From Arthrobacter pullicola (lineage in GTDB: Bacteria; Actinomycetota; Actinomycetes; Actinomycetales; Micrococcaceae), in contig NZ_JACSQC010000001.1 in assembly GCF_014836875.1 (NCBI RefSeq), forward strand, positions 186,001-250,000: DNA of 64,000 nucleotides, read 5' to 3'. Positions 8,315-18,663 of the stretch are shown here, in pieces (position 1 is the stretch's first letter; each line of letters starts with the position of its first letter). A program made the translations under genes and the position numbers. The notes beneath the pieces are model-generated. The model saw nothing but the letters and a program-made list of their open reading frames with translations. It was not told the origin of the DNA and ran no database searches.

Positions 8315-9790
8315 ATGAAATCCCTCTGGATCGACACCGCACCAGCCATCCCCACGGACACGTTTGTCCCCGACGCGTCCTTTGACACAGTGGTCGTCGG
8401 CGCCGGTCTCACCGGCCTGGTGACCGCTGTTTTGCTGGCCCGCGGCGGCCAGCGCGTAGCGGTGCTTGAGGCCAGGCAGGCCGGCGCGGTCACCACCGGC
8501 AACACAACCGCAAAAATCAGCCTGCTGCAGGGCAGCGTTGTCTCCGGGGTGGCGAGACACCACAACACCGGTATTGCGACCGAATATGTGAATGCAAACC
8601 GCCAGGGGCAGGATTGGCTGCTGCAGTTCTGCACGGAGGCCGGCGTCAGCTATGAGGTACGCGACGCTTGGACCTACGCCGTTACCGAACAGGGCGCCGC
8701 CTCAATCGCCGAGGAAACGGACGCTTGCCGCGCCGCGGGACTGCCGGTCCAAAGCACCGTGGAAACTGAGCTCCCGTTCCGTGTTGAAGCGGCCCTGAAA
8801 CTCCCCGGCCAGGCGCAGTTCCACCCGTTGGAGGCGCTGGGTGCCCTGGCCGCGGAGCTGAGGCGGCGGTCCGGGGTGCTGGTGGAAGGAGCGCGTGTCA
8901 CAGATGTGAAGCACACCGGTGACCGGGTGCGGATAGTCACCGCTGCGGGTGACCTGGATGCCGGCTCCGTGGTCCTGGCTACAGGCATTCCCATCCTTGA
9001 CCGCGGAGGATATTTCGCCGTCGTGAAACCGATGCGCTCCTACGCCGCAGCTTTCCCCGTTGCCGGCCCCGCACCGGAAGGGATGTATCTATCCGTGGAT
9101 CAGCCCGCCAAGTCACTGCGGACCGCGGAGGCCGGGGGCGGCACGTACCTTCTGGTTGGCGGGAACGGGCATCCCGTTGGACGCGCAGCGCACACCCGGG
9201 ACAGGCTGGCGGATCTATCCCGCTGGGCCCAGGAGCACTTCGCCGTGGCGGAAGCGCGTTATCAATGGTCCGCTCAGGACTACCAGCCGGCGTCTGCCGT
9301 TCCGTATATGGGAGAGCTTCCGGTACTGGGGCGGCGGATCTACGCCGCGACGGGATTCAACAAGTGGGGAATGACCAACGGTGTGGCTGCCGCTCTCTCA
9401 CTCAGTTCCCGGATCCTTGGCCGGCCGGATCCTGCGGGAGGTCTCTTCAAAGCCCGGATCAGCGTTCCGGACGCCGTCACCACCGTCAAGGACAACGCCG
9501 AGGCAGGCCTTCAGATGATCAGCGGCTGGGCCGGCGGTTTGGCCCGCAGCGCCGACGCCGCGCCAGGCGAGGGACTCGGTGTTGTTGTGCGGGAGGGCGG
9601 GTCGCCGGTGGCAGTTTGTACCGTGAACGGGATTACCAGCCGACGGTCCGCCATTTGCCCGCATCTGCACGGCATTCTCAACTGGAATGACGCAGAAGCT
9701 TCCTGGGACTGCCCGTTGCACGGGTCGCGTTTTACCGCCAACGGAGAACTGCTCGAAGGACCGGCCACCCGGGGGCTGGATCCGGCCTAA
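8315..9790 (+). CDS. FAD-dependent oxidoreductase with C-terminal Rieske domain
   Basis: A 491-residue two-domain redox protein. Residues about 20-370 are a DAO/GMC-like FAD domain with dinucleotide motif VVVGAGLTGLVTA and the second FAD motif near VVLATGIP. The C-terminal 90 residues are a Rieske [2Fe-2S] domain with ligands C-P-H (Cys448, His450) and C-P-L-H (Cys466, His469). This is a known actinobacterial and bacillal family (YhfW-like) whose substrate is not established. GGAAGG lies eight bases before the ATG at 8315; the reading frame opens further upstream at 8141 but without a good ribosome site. It is cytoplasmic and stands alone. Confidence 0.88.
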   Translation: MKSLWIDTAPAIPTDTFVPDASFDTVVVGAGLTGLVTAVLLARGGQRVAVLEARQAGAVTTGNTTAKISLLQGSVVSGVARHHNTGIATEYVNANRQGQDWLLQFCTEAGVSYEVRDAWTYAVTEQGAASIAEETDACRAAGLPVQSTVETELPFRVEAALKLPGQAQFHPLEALGALAAELRRRSGVLVEGARVTDVKHTGDRVRIVTAAGDLDAGSVVLATGIPILDRGGYFAVVKPMRSYAAAFPVAGPAPEGMYLSVDQPAKSLRTAEAGGGTYLLVGGNGHPVGRAAHTRDRLADLSRWAQEHFAVAEARYQWSAQDYQPASAVPYMGELPVLGRRIYAATGFNKWGMTNGVAAALSLSSRILGRPDPAGGLFKARISVPDAVTTVKDNAEAGLQMISGWAGGLARSADAAPGEGLGVVVREGGSPVAVCTVNGITSRRSAICPHLHGILNWNDAEASWDCPLHGSRFTANGELLEGPATRGLDPA

Positions 9791-9982
9791 AATGCGTGAT
9801 CGTTACGGGCTGACACTGCTGTTTGAAGGTGCTGCCGCCTGAAGACACTCAAGATTCCCGCAATTTACGGCAAAGCCCGGCGTTATGCGAGATCAGCCGT
9901 CCCTGCCCTCATAGGGTGGTGCTGATTGTATCCAAACCGCCTTTTGCTCTAGACAAATTGCGGATTTTTTCTGGGGCCCCTT

Positions 9983-12900
9983 TTGCGCAGGATGCTTGCT
10001 CTGCTGCTGTCCTTTTCCGTTCTGGTAACCGGACTGGTGGTGCCGGCCCTGCCGGCCGTCGCTGCCGACACCGGTTTGTCCCTGGTTAAGGAAGCGCCGG
10101 AGACCGTCCTTGTCAACGGGTCCCTGCCCTACACCTTGACGGCAACCAACACCACCGCCGGGACAGCCCAGTACAACGTCTCCTTCCGCGATGTCCTGCC
10201 CGCCGGTGTCAGCTACGTCCCGGGAAGCACAGCTCCCGCAGGTAATGAACCGCTGGTGATCGCGGACAGGCCCGGCACAGGGCAGACCACGCTCATCTGG
10301 CGGGATGCCTTCGACCTGCAGCCCGGCGATTCGAACGGGATTAGCTTCAGGGTTGCCGTGGATGCGGCCAGCCATCCGGTCGGCAACACCTTCAGCAACA
10401 ACGCCGACGTGTACTCCAACACGAACCCGCGCACGGTGCCCGCCTTCAACCCAGCCGGCGCCGTCCGGGCCGGCAGCTTCTCCGCCGAGGCCTCCAGCGG
10501 CCCGGTGTCAACGGCCGTTACGGCCCTGGAAGTCGCCAAGTCCGAGCCCAGCCCGGAATCGGAGCTCCTGCGCGGTGTGCACACTCAGACCACTGCATAC
10601 ACGGTGAAGGTCACGAACAACACCCTCGCTGCCACCGACGGCGTGGTGGTCACGGACTACCTCCCGGCCAACCTCGAATTCCTCGGCTGCGGCGCGGTGG
10701 ACAATGGCCCCGTGGAGTTCACGGGAGCTCCTTCGTTGACCGGAACTCCGGTGGTGACGCCCTGCCTGCTCCCCGCGTCAGTAGAGACCGTGCAGGATCC
10801 GGCGGGATATCCGGCCGGCATCTACACCAAGGTCATCTGGGAGCTGGGCAGCATGGCCGCCGGACAGGTCACTGATATCCGCTACCGCGCGGGTGTGCCC
10901 CTGTTGGAGAACGCGTTGTTCGCTTCGGCCCCCGCCCCTGACAGCCTGGGCCAGGCCGCCAACCTGGACAACAACACCGGCAAGGCCACCCGCCAGGTCG
11001 ACGGCGGCGACGAAGCCACTAACTATGTGGAAGCGGCCGGCCGGTATTCCGGCAAGGTGGAAGCAGACGGCAGCCCCGAGGTTATGGCCAAGGACCGGCA
11101 CACCGTCACCGTGCACGACCTGCGCATCCTCAAGTCGTCAGGTGAAACCGAGAAGTTCGACGCCGGCGAGGTCGTCACTTATACGCTCACCCTGGATGCC
11201 AGTGAGTACGCCTCCAGCAACGGCATCGTGATCACCGACGTTCTGCCTGACGGACTGTGCCCACTGGGCACCTACGACAAAAAACCCGCTGACTGCGATA
11301 TTGCGGGCCATGAGCCGTCTGTTCCCTATACCGCCGTCACCCACGACCCGGCGGCCGGCACCTTCACCCTGAGATTTGATCCGGGCGCCGAGATAGCAGC
11401 CAACGGCAGCTTCACGCTGACGTACAAAGCCCTGATGCGGAAGGACTACAGCGGCGGATCGCTGAACAATACCCCGACCTCCGCCGGTGACTCCTTCGAA
11501 AACAAGGTTTCCCAGACGGCAGTCACCACCCCCATCCCGGCAAACCCAGTGGACTCCGGCACTGCCAACGTGACCGACCCGTCCTCGGCCGGCCTGAGCA
11601 CCGACGCCGAGTCACTGACCAAGAGGATCGGGCTTGATTCCGCTTCGATGACGTGTTCGAGCGCCGATTTCCGCGCCGACCCGTCCGGGACAGATGACGT
11701 CACGTTCGCCAAGGGTGACCGCGTGTGCTTTGAGATCCAGGTGAAGTTCTCCAGCGCCGTGGAAACCCGCAACGCCGTCGTGACGGACTTCCTGCCGTCG
11801 AACCTGACCTATGAGAACGGCTCCGCCACGGTCTCCGGCTTCGCCCCACCCGTGCAGTTCAATGCGGATCAGGGCCTGCTCACCTGGTCCCTGGGCAGCG
11901 ACGTCGGCGGCAGCCGGGTGGTTCCGGCGGGCAGCGTCTTCACGGTCGTCTTCGGCGCCATCGTCAACTCCGCCCCGGCCCAGAGCGGAGACAAGACAGG
12001 AAACCTGGCCAAGCTGCGTGCCACTAACACCGCAGGCCAGGCCCGTTCGCACCGCGACGAGGTCAATTTCCTCACCGAGAAGACCCCGGTGAGCATCGAG
12101 AAGTCAGCTTCCTCGGCCCAGGTGCGCCAGGGAGACAAGGTGACCTACTCGCTCAAGGTCGGGAACGATTCCTCCCGCACTGTCAGCAACGTCCGGGTCT
12201 GGGATGTGCTCCCGGAAGAAATCCGCTGCACCGACGTCACCAATCCGGGCGGCGGCACCTGCACCGACCCCGGAGCATCCGGACACCCCACCTTCGCGGG
12301 CAATGCGGACCACAGCGCCTTGACCTGGACGATCCCGGACATCGCACCGCGTGCCAGCCATGACCTGACCTACGAAGTCACGATGCCCTCCTACCTGGGC
12401 GTTTCCGAGCGGTTGACGAACACGGCGCACGTCCGCTCCTACGAAGCAGCCACCAACCTGGGCGGCACCGTCACGCACTACCCCGGCGAGAACATTGACA
12501 CCTCTGTGGACCAGTTGGATCAGGATCCCGATCCGGTCCGGGACGATGCGCTGGTCCAGGTTCCGTCTGCGGCCGTTGCCAAGGGCGTGACGTCGGCAGT
12601 AGGCGAGGCAGGCAACACCGGTTCGGAACCGGTGCCCGGGTCCTCGACCCAGGCAACCATCGGGGAAAAGGTGACGTACACCGTCACCGCCCGCATTCCG
12701 GCAGGCACCACTGTGTACAACGGAGCGCTCAAGGACACCATGCCGCCTGGCCTCGCAGTGCTGCAGGACAACGGCCAGCCGAAGATCGGCGCCACCGTTC
12801 CGGCGGGCTACACCGGGAGCATCACTCCAGCCGTGGGAACCGATGGCACGGTCACGCTGAACATTGGGACCTATCAGAACAACACACCCCAGGAGCAGGT

Positions 12901-15900
12901 TTTCACCCTGCTCATTGAGGCCGTGGTTACCGATCTCCAGGCCAATGCGGCCGGCGCCATCCGGACCAACACCGCGACCCTCTCGAGCGACGCCGGAACG
13001 TACCCGGGGGCAACCGACCCGTCAGACCGGACCGCCACCGCCCAGACCGGCATTGTGGAACCGGCACCGGGAGTCACCAAAACCAACGACCGCCCGGCCT
13101 CCAGCCAGACGGTCAAGGGCGGCGATGTCATCACTTACACCGTCACCGGGCGCAACGCTTCCGGTTCGGTGCTGCACAATGCGGTCCTGACGGATTGCCT
13201 GCCGGAAGGACTGCGGCTGACCAGCACCGGTTTGGACAACCGGGTCCTCACTGCCGCGGAGGCCGGCTGCGCGGCCGGCAGCACCCTCATCAGCTGGAAT
13301 CTCGGCGACCTGGCCCCCGGAGCTTCGGAAGTGCGCACTTACACGGCCGAGGTGGAAAACGCGACGGCCGGCTCACTGACCTACACCAACACCGTCCGGC
13401 TCGCGGGCAGCAGCCTGAGCGCCCCCCAGGCCGACGGCGATGTCCGGACCTACACCACCCAGGCATCAAGCGCAGTCAAGGTGGCTGGCGCAACCGTAAC
13501 GAAGACGGCGAACCCTGCCTCGGCGCGCAAGGGTGAAACCGTTACGTACACGGTCACAACCACGATTCCCGCCAACATCAACTTCTACAACCTCACCGTC
13601 CTGGATACCCTCCCGGCCGGAATCGACCTCAACAGCATCACGCCTGTGGGTGCGAATACGACCTATCTGGGCGCCGACGGACAAAAGGCCGGCTTCCTGC
13701 TGGGCGATTTCACGGCAAGCCCCCAGGAACGGATCATCGCGGTGCAGTACTCGGCAAAGCTGGCCACCACCGCAGCACCAGCAGCCGGGACAATCCTGAC
13801 CAACACGGCCTTCCCGGTCTGGGACACCGTCAGCCAGCCGGCACCCGCAACACCGGCTTATCCCTTCGACGAGGAGGGCCCGAAGGCTTCGGCCACCGTC
13901 AAGGTCCTGGAGCCTAAGGTCAGCATCACCAAGGTGGTTTCCAACACCACGCCGGAACCCGGCGAGAACTTCACCTACACCGTCCGGGCAACCAACTGGA
14001 GCGGCGCCAACGCCAGCACCGCCCACAACGTGGTGGTCACCGACGTCGTACCGTCCAATGTCCTGGTCGATGCTGCCTCGCTGGGCAACGGCGGGGCCCT
14101 GCAAGGCGCCGACCCCCAGACCGGGGGCGGAACCATCACCTGGACCATCTCCCAGATCGCGCCGGGAGCAACGATCCAGCTCACCTATAACGCCACGCTG
14201 GCGGCATCCGGGAAGCTGACCGCGGCGGGCCTGAAGAACACCGCCAAGGTTTCGTCCTACACGTCGCTGCCGGGAACGGACCCGGCTGACACTGGACGAA
14301 CCTATACAGGCCCCGAAGCGACAGCGACCGTCACACCGGACTTCCCGAAGCTGGCCGCCGCCAAGACCACTCCCGACGGCGGTATCGCTTACCGGGGACA
14401 GCCTTTCACCTGGCAGGTCACGGTAACCAACTCCGGCCGGGGAACGGCCTTCGCCGCCGGCGCCACCGACACGCTTCCGGAGAACTGGACTTACGTTGCC
14501 GACAGCGCGCGGGTCAGCGTCAACACCGGCGCTGCAGCCGCCGTCGAACCCAATATTTCCGGAGTCCGGAACCTGACCTGGGCAAGGCTCGGTGATCTGC
14601 CCTCCGGGCGGTCGCTGACGATCACGTACCAGGCCGTCCCGGCGACTGAGGCAGCGGTCGGCATGGCAACGGCACACCGCAACACGGCCACGCCCACTGG
14701 CGCCGACCGGACAGGAGCGCCCGGCAACCAGACCGGGAGCTACTCCGGACCGTCCACCAGCGCGGAAGCGAAGATTGCCTCTGCTGACCTTTCGATCGAG
14801 AAGACGGTCGGCACGGCCCCTGTGGCCGGTTTGAACGGCTCCTGGGTCCTGACCGTGACCAACAACGGCCCTGATACAGCAGCCGGACCGTTCACCGTGA
14901 AGGACACCTTCGACCTGCAGAATGCCGCCACAGTCACCGGTATATCCGGTGCGGGCTGGACCTGCCAGATCGGAACAATGGAGTGCACACGGGCAGGGAC
15001 ACTGGCTCCCGGCGCTTCGTTCCAGCCGATCACGGTCACGTACTCGGTGATCGGAGGCGGCGAGGGCGCCGTCCTGACAAACACCGCACGCGTCACCGGG
15101 CAAACCCATGATCCGGTCCCGGGGAACAACACCGATACCGCCACGGCAACCGTCTCCGCCTACGCGGATCTGGCCCTGGCCAAGGACCTGGTCGGATCCA
15201 TGACGGCCGGCGAAAACGTCGCCTACACGCTGAACGTCAGCAACAGGGGCCCCTCCGATTCCAGCAAGGGGTTCACCGTCACGGATACCATTCCCGCCGG
15301 GACCAGCTTTGTCTCGGCCTCCGGGACCGATTGGACCTGCGGCGCGCCGGCGGGCGACAAGGTGACGTGCTCCTACGGCGCTGACCTTGCCCCCGGTGCC
15401 AGCGCCTCCCAGCTGGACCTGGTACTGGCGGTTGACTCCAGCACGACGGCGGCCGTCACCAACACGGCCACCGTCACCCCGGTTACCCCGGAAGCTCCGG
15501 ACGGAGAGCCCCAGCCGACTGGAAACAACACGGATACCGCGACGGCCACTCCGCAGCAGGTCACGGATTTGGGCATCACCAAGATCCTGTCCTCCCAGGA
15601 CCTGGTCGCCGGTCAGCAGGCCACCTACACCGTCGCCGTCACGAACTACGGGCCTTCTGCGGCCCGGGACGTGGTGGTCACAGACCAGCTGGATTCCCGC
15701 CTGGCCTTCGTGTCCGCTTCAGGAAGTGACTGGACCTGCTCTGCCATGGACCAGGATGTCTCCTGCGCCTATACAGCCAATGGAGGTGTGCTGACCGCGG
15801 CGTCACCAGCGGTCCCCACCAGCTTCGACCTGACCGTCCTGGTCTCCGCGTCCAGCGGCGGCGCCAGCATCGCCAATACGGCGTCGGTATCCACCAGCAC

Positions 15901-18514
15901 GCCGGAGACCGGTCCCGCGCCAAACAGCAGCACCAGCACCGGCTCCACCACGGCCCGCGCCGACCTGGCCATCGCCAAATCGCACACCGACGCAGCGGTA
16001 GCCGGACAAAACCTGGCGTACACCCTGGTGGTCAGCAACAACGGGCCGTCGAATTCGAGCCTTGCTGCCGGGGGCGGTTCCCTGGCGGTTACGGATACCC
16101 TGCCGTCCGGCATGTCCTTCGTGTCCGCCAGCGCCGGCTGGGGCTGCGCCGCCGCAGGCCAGATGGTTGCCTGCAACTATCCGGGCAGCCTGGCTCCCGG
16201 CGGGTCAGTCTCCCTGGTCCTGACGGTGGCCATCGCCGCGGATGTCCAGGGCCAGGTTTACAACACCGCCTATGTGACCGGTGACGGTACGGTTCCTGAC
16301 CCGGATCCGGCCAACAACCACAGCACCGATCCAACCATTGTGCTCCGGGATTCTGCACTCTCACTGGTCAAAACGCTGGATACACCGGCACCGGTGGTCG
16401 CCGGAACCACCGCGCAGTTCACCCTGCAGGCAGCGAACGCCGGCCCCGGCAACGCCGAATCGGTCACGGTCCGGGACACCCTCCCGCAGTACCTGAGCTT
16501 TGTCTCGGCATCCGGTGCAGGCTGGACCTGCGAGGCCTACGGCCAGGACGTTGTTTGTGATCGGCCGACGGCGGCGATCGGCACGCAGCCGCCGATTACG
16601 GTACTGGCCGCAGTGGATCCGTCCGTGCCGGTATCCCCCGCCAACGGGGTCCTGACCGTCCAGAACGTGGCCGAACTGGCCAGCGGCACGCCGTCGACCG
16701 TCACCAATCCCGGCCCGGTGGATGTCCCGATCATTGCCAGCGCTGACCTGGAGCTGACCAAGGCGCCTTCCGCCGCCGCAGTCGAGGCCGGAACAGCGAT
16801 GGACTGGGTTTTGACCGTCACCAATAACGGGCCAAGCACAGCAACCGGACCGCTGAGCGTCACGGATACGCTGCCTGCTGGCCAGAGCTTCGTATCCGCA
16901 GCCGGAACCGGATGGATCTGCACGCCCGGGACCATGCCGACCGGCCCGGCCCCGCAGCAGCCGGTCACCTGTATTCACGCAGCTTCGCTGGCGGCAGGTG
17001 AATCCGCGGAACCGCTGGTCCTTACCGTGATGGTTGCGGCGGACGCGGCGGAAGCGGACATGGTGAATACCGCCGTTGTTTCCTCGCCCACACCTGACCC
17101 GGTGGCGGCAAACAACACCGGCTCGGCCACGGTATCTGTGGACCGCGTCCTCTCCCTGGACATCACCAAATCCCACGTCGGCAACGGCACGGTCGGAGAG
17201 GTGAAGGACTTCCGGCTCACGGTAACCAACACCGGAACATCCAACGTCCAGGACCTCCAGGTCACTGACGTCCTCCCGGCCGGACTGAAGTTTGAATCCG
17301 CCACGGGGAACGGCTGGACCTGCACAGAGGCCGGCGGCACCATTTCCTGCGACCATCCGGGGACCCTCGCTCCCGGGGAGTCCGCAGAGGACATCCTCGT
17401 CACTGTGATGGTGGAACCGGCTGCCTACCCGTCGGCAGTCAACACGGCGGCGGCTTCCTCCACGGACCCGGACCTGCCGGGGACCTCCACGGCGGACGAC
17501 CGGCTCGACGTCGACCCTTCCGCCGCGCTGGCGCTGAGCAAGGTCCACAACGGCGGCTTCGCCGTCGGCAGCCAGGGAACCTACACGCTGACGGTTACCA
17601 ACACGGGACCGACAGCTACTCCCGGGCCGGTGGTTCTTTCCGACGACCTGCCGGATTCCCTCCGGTTTGTCTCCGCGGCCGGTGACGGCTGGTCCTGCAC
17701 CGCCGCTGACCAAATGGTGGACTGCGCGCGGGCGGGCGAGCTTGCCGTCGGCGCCGCCGCGGAACTGGTCCTGACGGTCGACGTCCTGGCCGGCGCCTAT
17801 CCGGAGGTTGAGAACACGGCAACGGCCGGCGCACCCGGGTCTCCCCCGGTGAGTTCCACCGACACCGCACCGGTGCTTCCGCTGGTGGTCTGGAGCATCA
17901 CCAAGGAGCTGGCTGGCTACTCCAACCACCAGGCCGAATACGTGATCACGGTGACCAACACCGGCCAGAACACCTCTGTGTCTCCGGTGACCGTAACGGA
18001 CAACCTGCCCTCGGGCCTGGAGTTTGTTTCCGCGGAGGGCACCGGGTGGACCTGTCCGCCCGCCGGTGCGCTGGTTGAGTGTGTCCACGACGCCGGGATC
18101 GCTCCAGGCGAGAGCCGGGAGCTGACCGTGGCCGCGAAGGTTACGGCCGCGCCGGGAACAGTGATTGAGAACGTTGCGTCTGTCTCCGGCGGCGGAGGAT
18201 CCTCGGCAGGATTCCCGGTGCCTCCGGTCGAACCCGAGCCGGAACCTCCGGTTGACGGAGGGGAAAAACCTCCCGTTGACGGAGGTGAGGAACCCGTTCC
18301 TCCCGTCGACGACGAGGACCCGGCTCCGTCGCCCGGCGCCGGCCAGACACCGGCTGCGGACAGCGGTCCGGCACTTGTCGAGGCCACAACCAACGGCAAA
18401 CTGGCTGACACGGGGAGCTCGGGAACCCTGCTTCTCTGGGCCGGGCTGTTGATCCTGCTTGCTGGAGCCGGAGTCCTCTGGCTGGAACGCCGCCGGAGGG
18501 GAACTCCCGCCTAG
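9983..18514 (+). CDS. Giant DUF11-repeat cell-wall surface protein with LADTG sorting signal
   Basis: A 2,843-residue secreted protein. Residues 1-28 are a signal peptide if the TTG at 9983 is used (MRRMLALLLSF, ending AVAA); the ATG at 9992 would drop the two arginines. I count 19 beta-sandwich repeats of the DUF11 type, each with a TYTVTVTN-like strand, a VTDTLPAG-like strand and an APG turn, to about residue 2730. Units 11-19 add a WTC...C pair (such as GWTCTEAGGTISC), absent from the first ten. A Pro/Glu/Gly linker (PVDGGE repeats) leads to LADTG (2807-2811), a hydrophobic helix and RRRR, a classic sortase signal. LAxTG is the class E sortase motif; such an enzyme is encoded at 36.1-37.0 kb. 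Probably a stalk or adhesin (inference). Confidence 0.93.
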   Translation: MRRMLALLLSFSVLVTGLVVPALPAVAADTGLSLVKEAPETVLVNGSLPYTLTATNTTAGTAQYNVSFRDVLPAGVSYVPGSTAPAGNEPLVIADRPGTGQTTLIWRDAFDLQPGDSNGISFRVAVDAASHPVGNTFSNNADVYSNTNPRTVPAFNPAGAVRAGSFSAEASSGPVSTAVTALEVAKSEPSPESELLRGVHTQTTAYTVKVTNNTLAATDGVVVTDYLPANLEFLGCGAVDNGPVEFTGAPSLTGTPVVTPCLLPASVETVQDPAGYPAGIYTKVIWELGSMAAGQVTDIRYRAGVPLLENALFASAPAPDSLGQAANLDNNTGKATRQVDGGDEATNYVEAAGRYSGKVEADGSPEVMAKDRHTVTVHDLRILKSSGETEKFDAGEVVTYTLTLDASEYASSNGIVITDVLPDGLCPLGTYDKKPADCDIAGHEPSVPYTAVTHDPAAGTFTLRFDPGAEIAANGSFTLTYKALMRKDYSGGSLNNTPTSAGDSFENKVSQTAVTTPIPANPVDSGTANVTDPSSAGLSTDAESLTKRIGLDSASMTCSSADFRADPSGTDDVTFAKGDRVCFEIQVKFSSAVETRNAVVTDFLPSNLTYENGSATVSGFAPPVQFNADQGLLTWSLGSDVGGSRVVPAGSVFTVVFGAIVNSAPAQSGDKTGNLAKLRATNTAGQARSHRDEVNFLTEKTPVSIEKSASSAQVRQGDKVTYSLKVGNDSSRTVSNVRVWDVLPEEIRCTDVTNPGGGTCTDPGASGHPTFAGNADHSALTWTIPDIAPRASHDLTYEVTMPSYLGVSERLTNTAHVRSYEAATNLGGTVTHYPGENIDTSVDQLDQDPDPVRDDALVQVPSAAVAKGVTSAVGEAGNTGSEPVPGSSTQATIGEKVTYTVTARIPAGTTVYNGALKDTMPPGLAVLQDNGQPKIGATVPAGYTGSITPAVGTDGTVTLNIGTYQNNTPQEQVFTLLIEAVVTDLQANAAGAIRTNTATLSSDAGTYPGATDPSDRTATAQTGIVEPAPGVTKTNDRPASSQTVKGGDVITYTVTGRNASGSVLHNAVLTDCLPEGLRLTSTGLDNRVLTAAEAGCAAGSTLISWNLGDLAPGASEVRTYTAEVENATAGSLTYTNTVRLAGSSLSAPQADGDVRTYTTQASSAVKVAGATVTKTANPASARKGETVTYTVTTTIPANINFYNLTVLDTLPAGIDLNSITPVGANTTYLGADGQKAGFLLGDFTASPQERIIAVQYSAKLATTAAPAAGTILTNTAFPVWDTVSQPAPATPAYPFDEEGPKASATVKVLEPKVSITKVVSNTTPEPGENFTYTVRATNWSGANASTAHNVVVTDVVPSNVLVDAASLGNGGALQGADPQTGGGTITWTISQIAPGATIQLTYNATLAASGKLTAAGLKNTAKVSSYTSLPGTDPADTGRTYTGPEATATVTPDFPKLAAAKTTPDGGIAYRGQPFTWQVTVTNSGRGTAFAAGATDTLPENWTYVADSARVSVNTGAAAAVEPNISGVRNLTWARLGDLPSGRSLTITYQAVPATEAAVGMATAHRNTATPTGADRTGAPGNQTGSYSGPSTSAEAKIASADLSIEKTVGTAPVAGLNGSWVLTVTNNGPDTAAGPFTVKDTFDLQNAATVTGISGAGWTCQIGTMECTRAGTLAPGASFQPITVTYSVIGGGEGAVLTNTARVTGQTHDPVPGNNTDTATATVSAYADLALAKDLVGSMTAGENVAYTLNVSNRGPSDSSKGFTVTDTIPAGTSFVSASGTDWTCGAPAGDKVTCSYGADLAPGASASQLDLVLAVDSSTTAAVTNTATVTPVTPEAPDGEPQPTGNNTDTATATPQQVTDLGITKILSSQDLVAGQQATYTVAVTNYGPSAARDVVVTDQLDSRLAFVSASGSDWTCSAMDQDVSCAYTANGGVLTAASPAVPTSFDLTVLVSASSGGASIANTASVSTSTPETGPAPNSSTSTGSTTARADLAIAKSHTDAAVAGQNLAYTLVVSNNGPSNSSLAAGGGSLAVTDTLPSGMSFVSASAGWGCAAAGQMVACNYPGSLAPGGSVSLVLTVAIAADVQGQVYNTAYVTGDGTVPDPDPANNHSTDPTIVLRDSALSLVKTLDTPAPVVAGTTAQFTLQAANAGPGNAESVTVRDTLPQYLSFVSASGAGWTCEAYGQDVVCDRPTAAIGTQPPITVLAAVDPSVPVSPANGVLTVQNVAELASGTPSTVTNPGPVDVPIIASADLELTKAPSAAAVEAGTAMDWVLTVTNNGPSTATGPLSVTDTLPAGQSFVSAAGTGWICTPGTMPTGPAPQQPVTCIHAASLAAGESAEPLVLTVMVAADAAEADMVNTAVVSSPTPDPVAANNTGSATVSVDRVLSLDITKSHVGNGTVGEVKDFRLTVTNTGTSNVQDLQVTDVLPAGLKFESATGNGWTCTEAGGTISCDHPGTLAPGESAEDILVTVMVEPAAYPSAVNTAAASSTDPDLPGTSTADDRLDVDPSAALALSKVHNGGFAVGSQGTYTLTVTNTGPTATPGPVVLSDDLPDSLRFVSAAGDGWSCTAADQMVDCARAGELAVGAAAELVLTVDVLAGAYPEVENTATAGAPGSPPVSSTDTAPVLPLVVWSITKELAGYSNHQAEYVITVTNTGQNTSVSPVTVTDNLPSGLEFVSAEGTGWTCPPAGALVECVHDAGIAPGESRELTVAAKVTAAPGTVIENVASVSGGGGSSAGFPVPPVEPEPEPPVDGGEKPPVDGGEEPVPPVDDEDPAPSPGAGQTPAADSGPALVEATTNGKLADTGSSGTLLLWAGLLILLAGAGVLWLERRRRGTPA

Positions 18515-18530
18515 CCGGTTTCCCGGGGAT

Positions 18531-18568
18531 GCCCCGGCACCGTGCGTCCGTGACGCGGGTGCCGGGGC
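18531..18568 (+). terminator. Hairpin after the DUF11 surface protein gene
   Basis: A perfect 10-bp GC-rich stem (GCCCCGGCAC at 18531-18540 with GTGCCGGGGC at 18559-18568) begins 17 bases after the stop codon. A second, U-rich terminator follows. Confidence 0.5.
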
Positions 18569-18591
18569 GCACCATCGGAGCCCGGGCAGAC

Positions 18592-18639
18592 AAAAAGCCC
18601 GGTGTCCTTCCCTGAATCAGGGAGGGGCACCGGGCTTTT
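18592..18639. terminator. Bidirectional terminator between convergent genes
   Basis: AAAAAGCCCGGTG (18592-18604) pairs with CACCGGGCTTTT (18628-18639), with an inner CCCTG/CAGGG pairing. The stem has A-runs before and T-runs after it, so it can stop both the DUF11 gene (plus) and the SRPBCC gene (minus). Confidence 0.85.
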
Positions 18640-18663
18640 CATCCGGTTCGGGCGGGCTGCCGG

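Noticed and set aside
13466-18088. Long minus-strand frames of 547 and 575 codons within the DUF11 gene
   Set aside because: Antisense shadows of the repetitive surface-protein gene, rich in Arg/Gly with no domain recognised.
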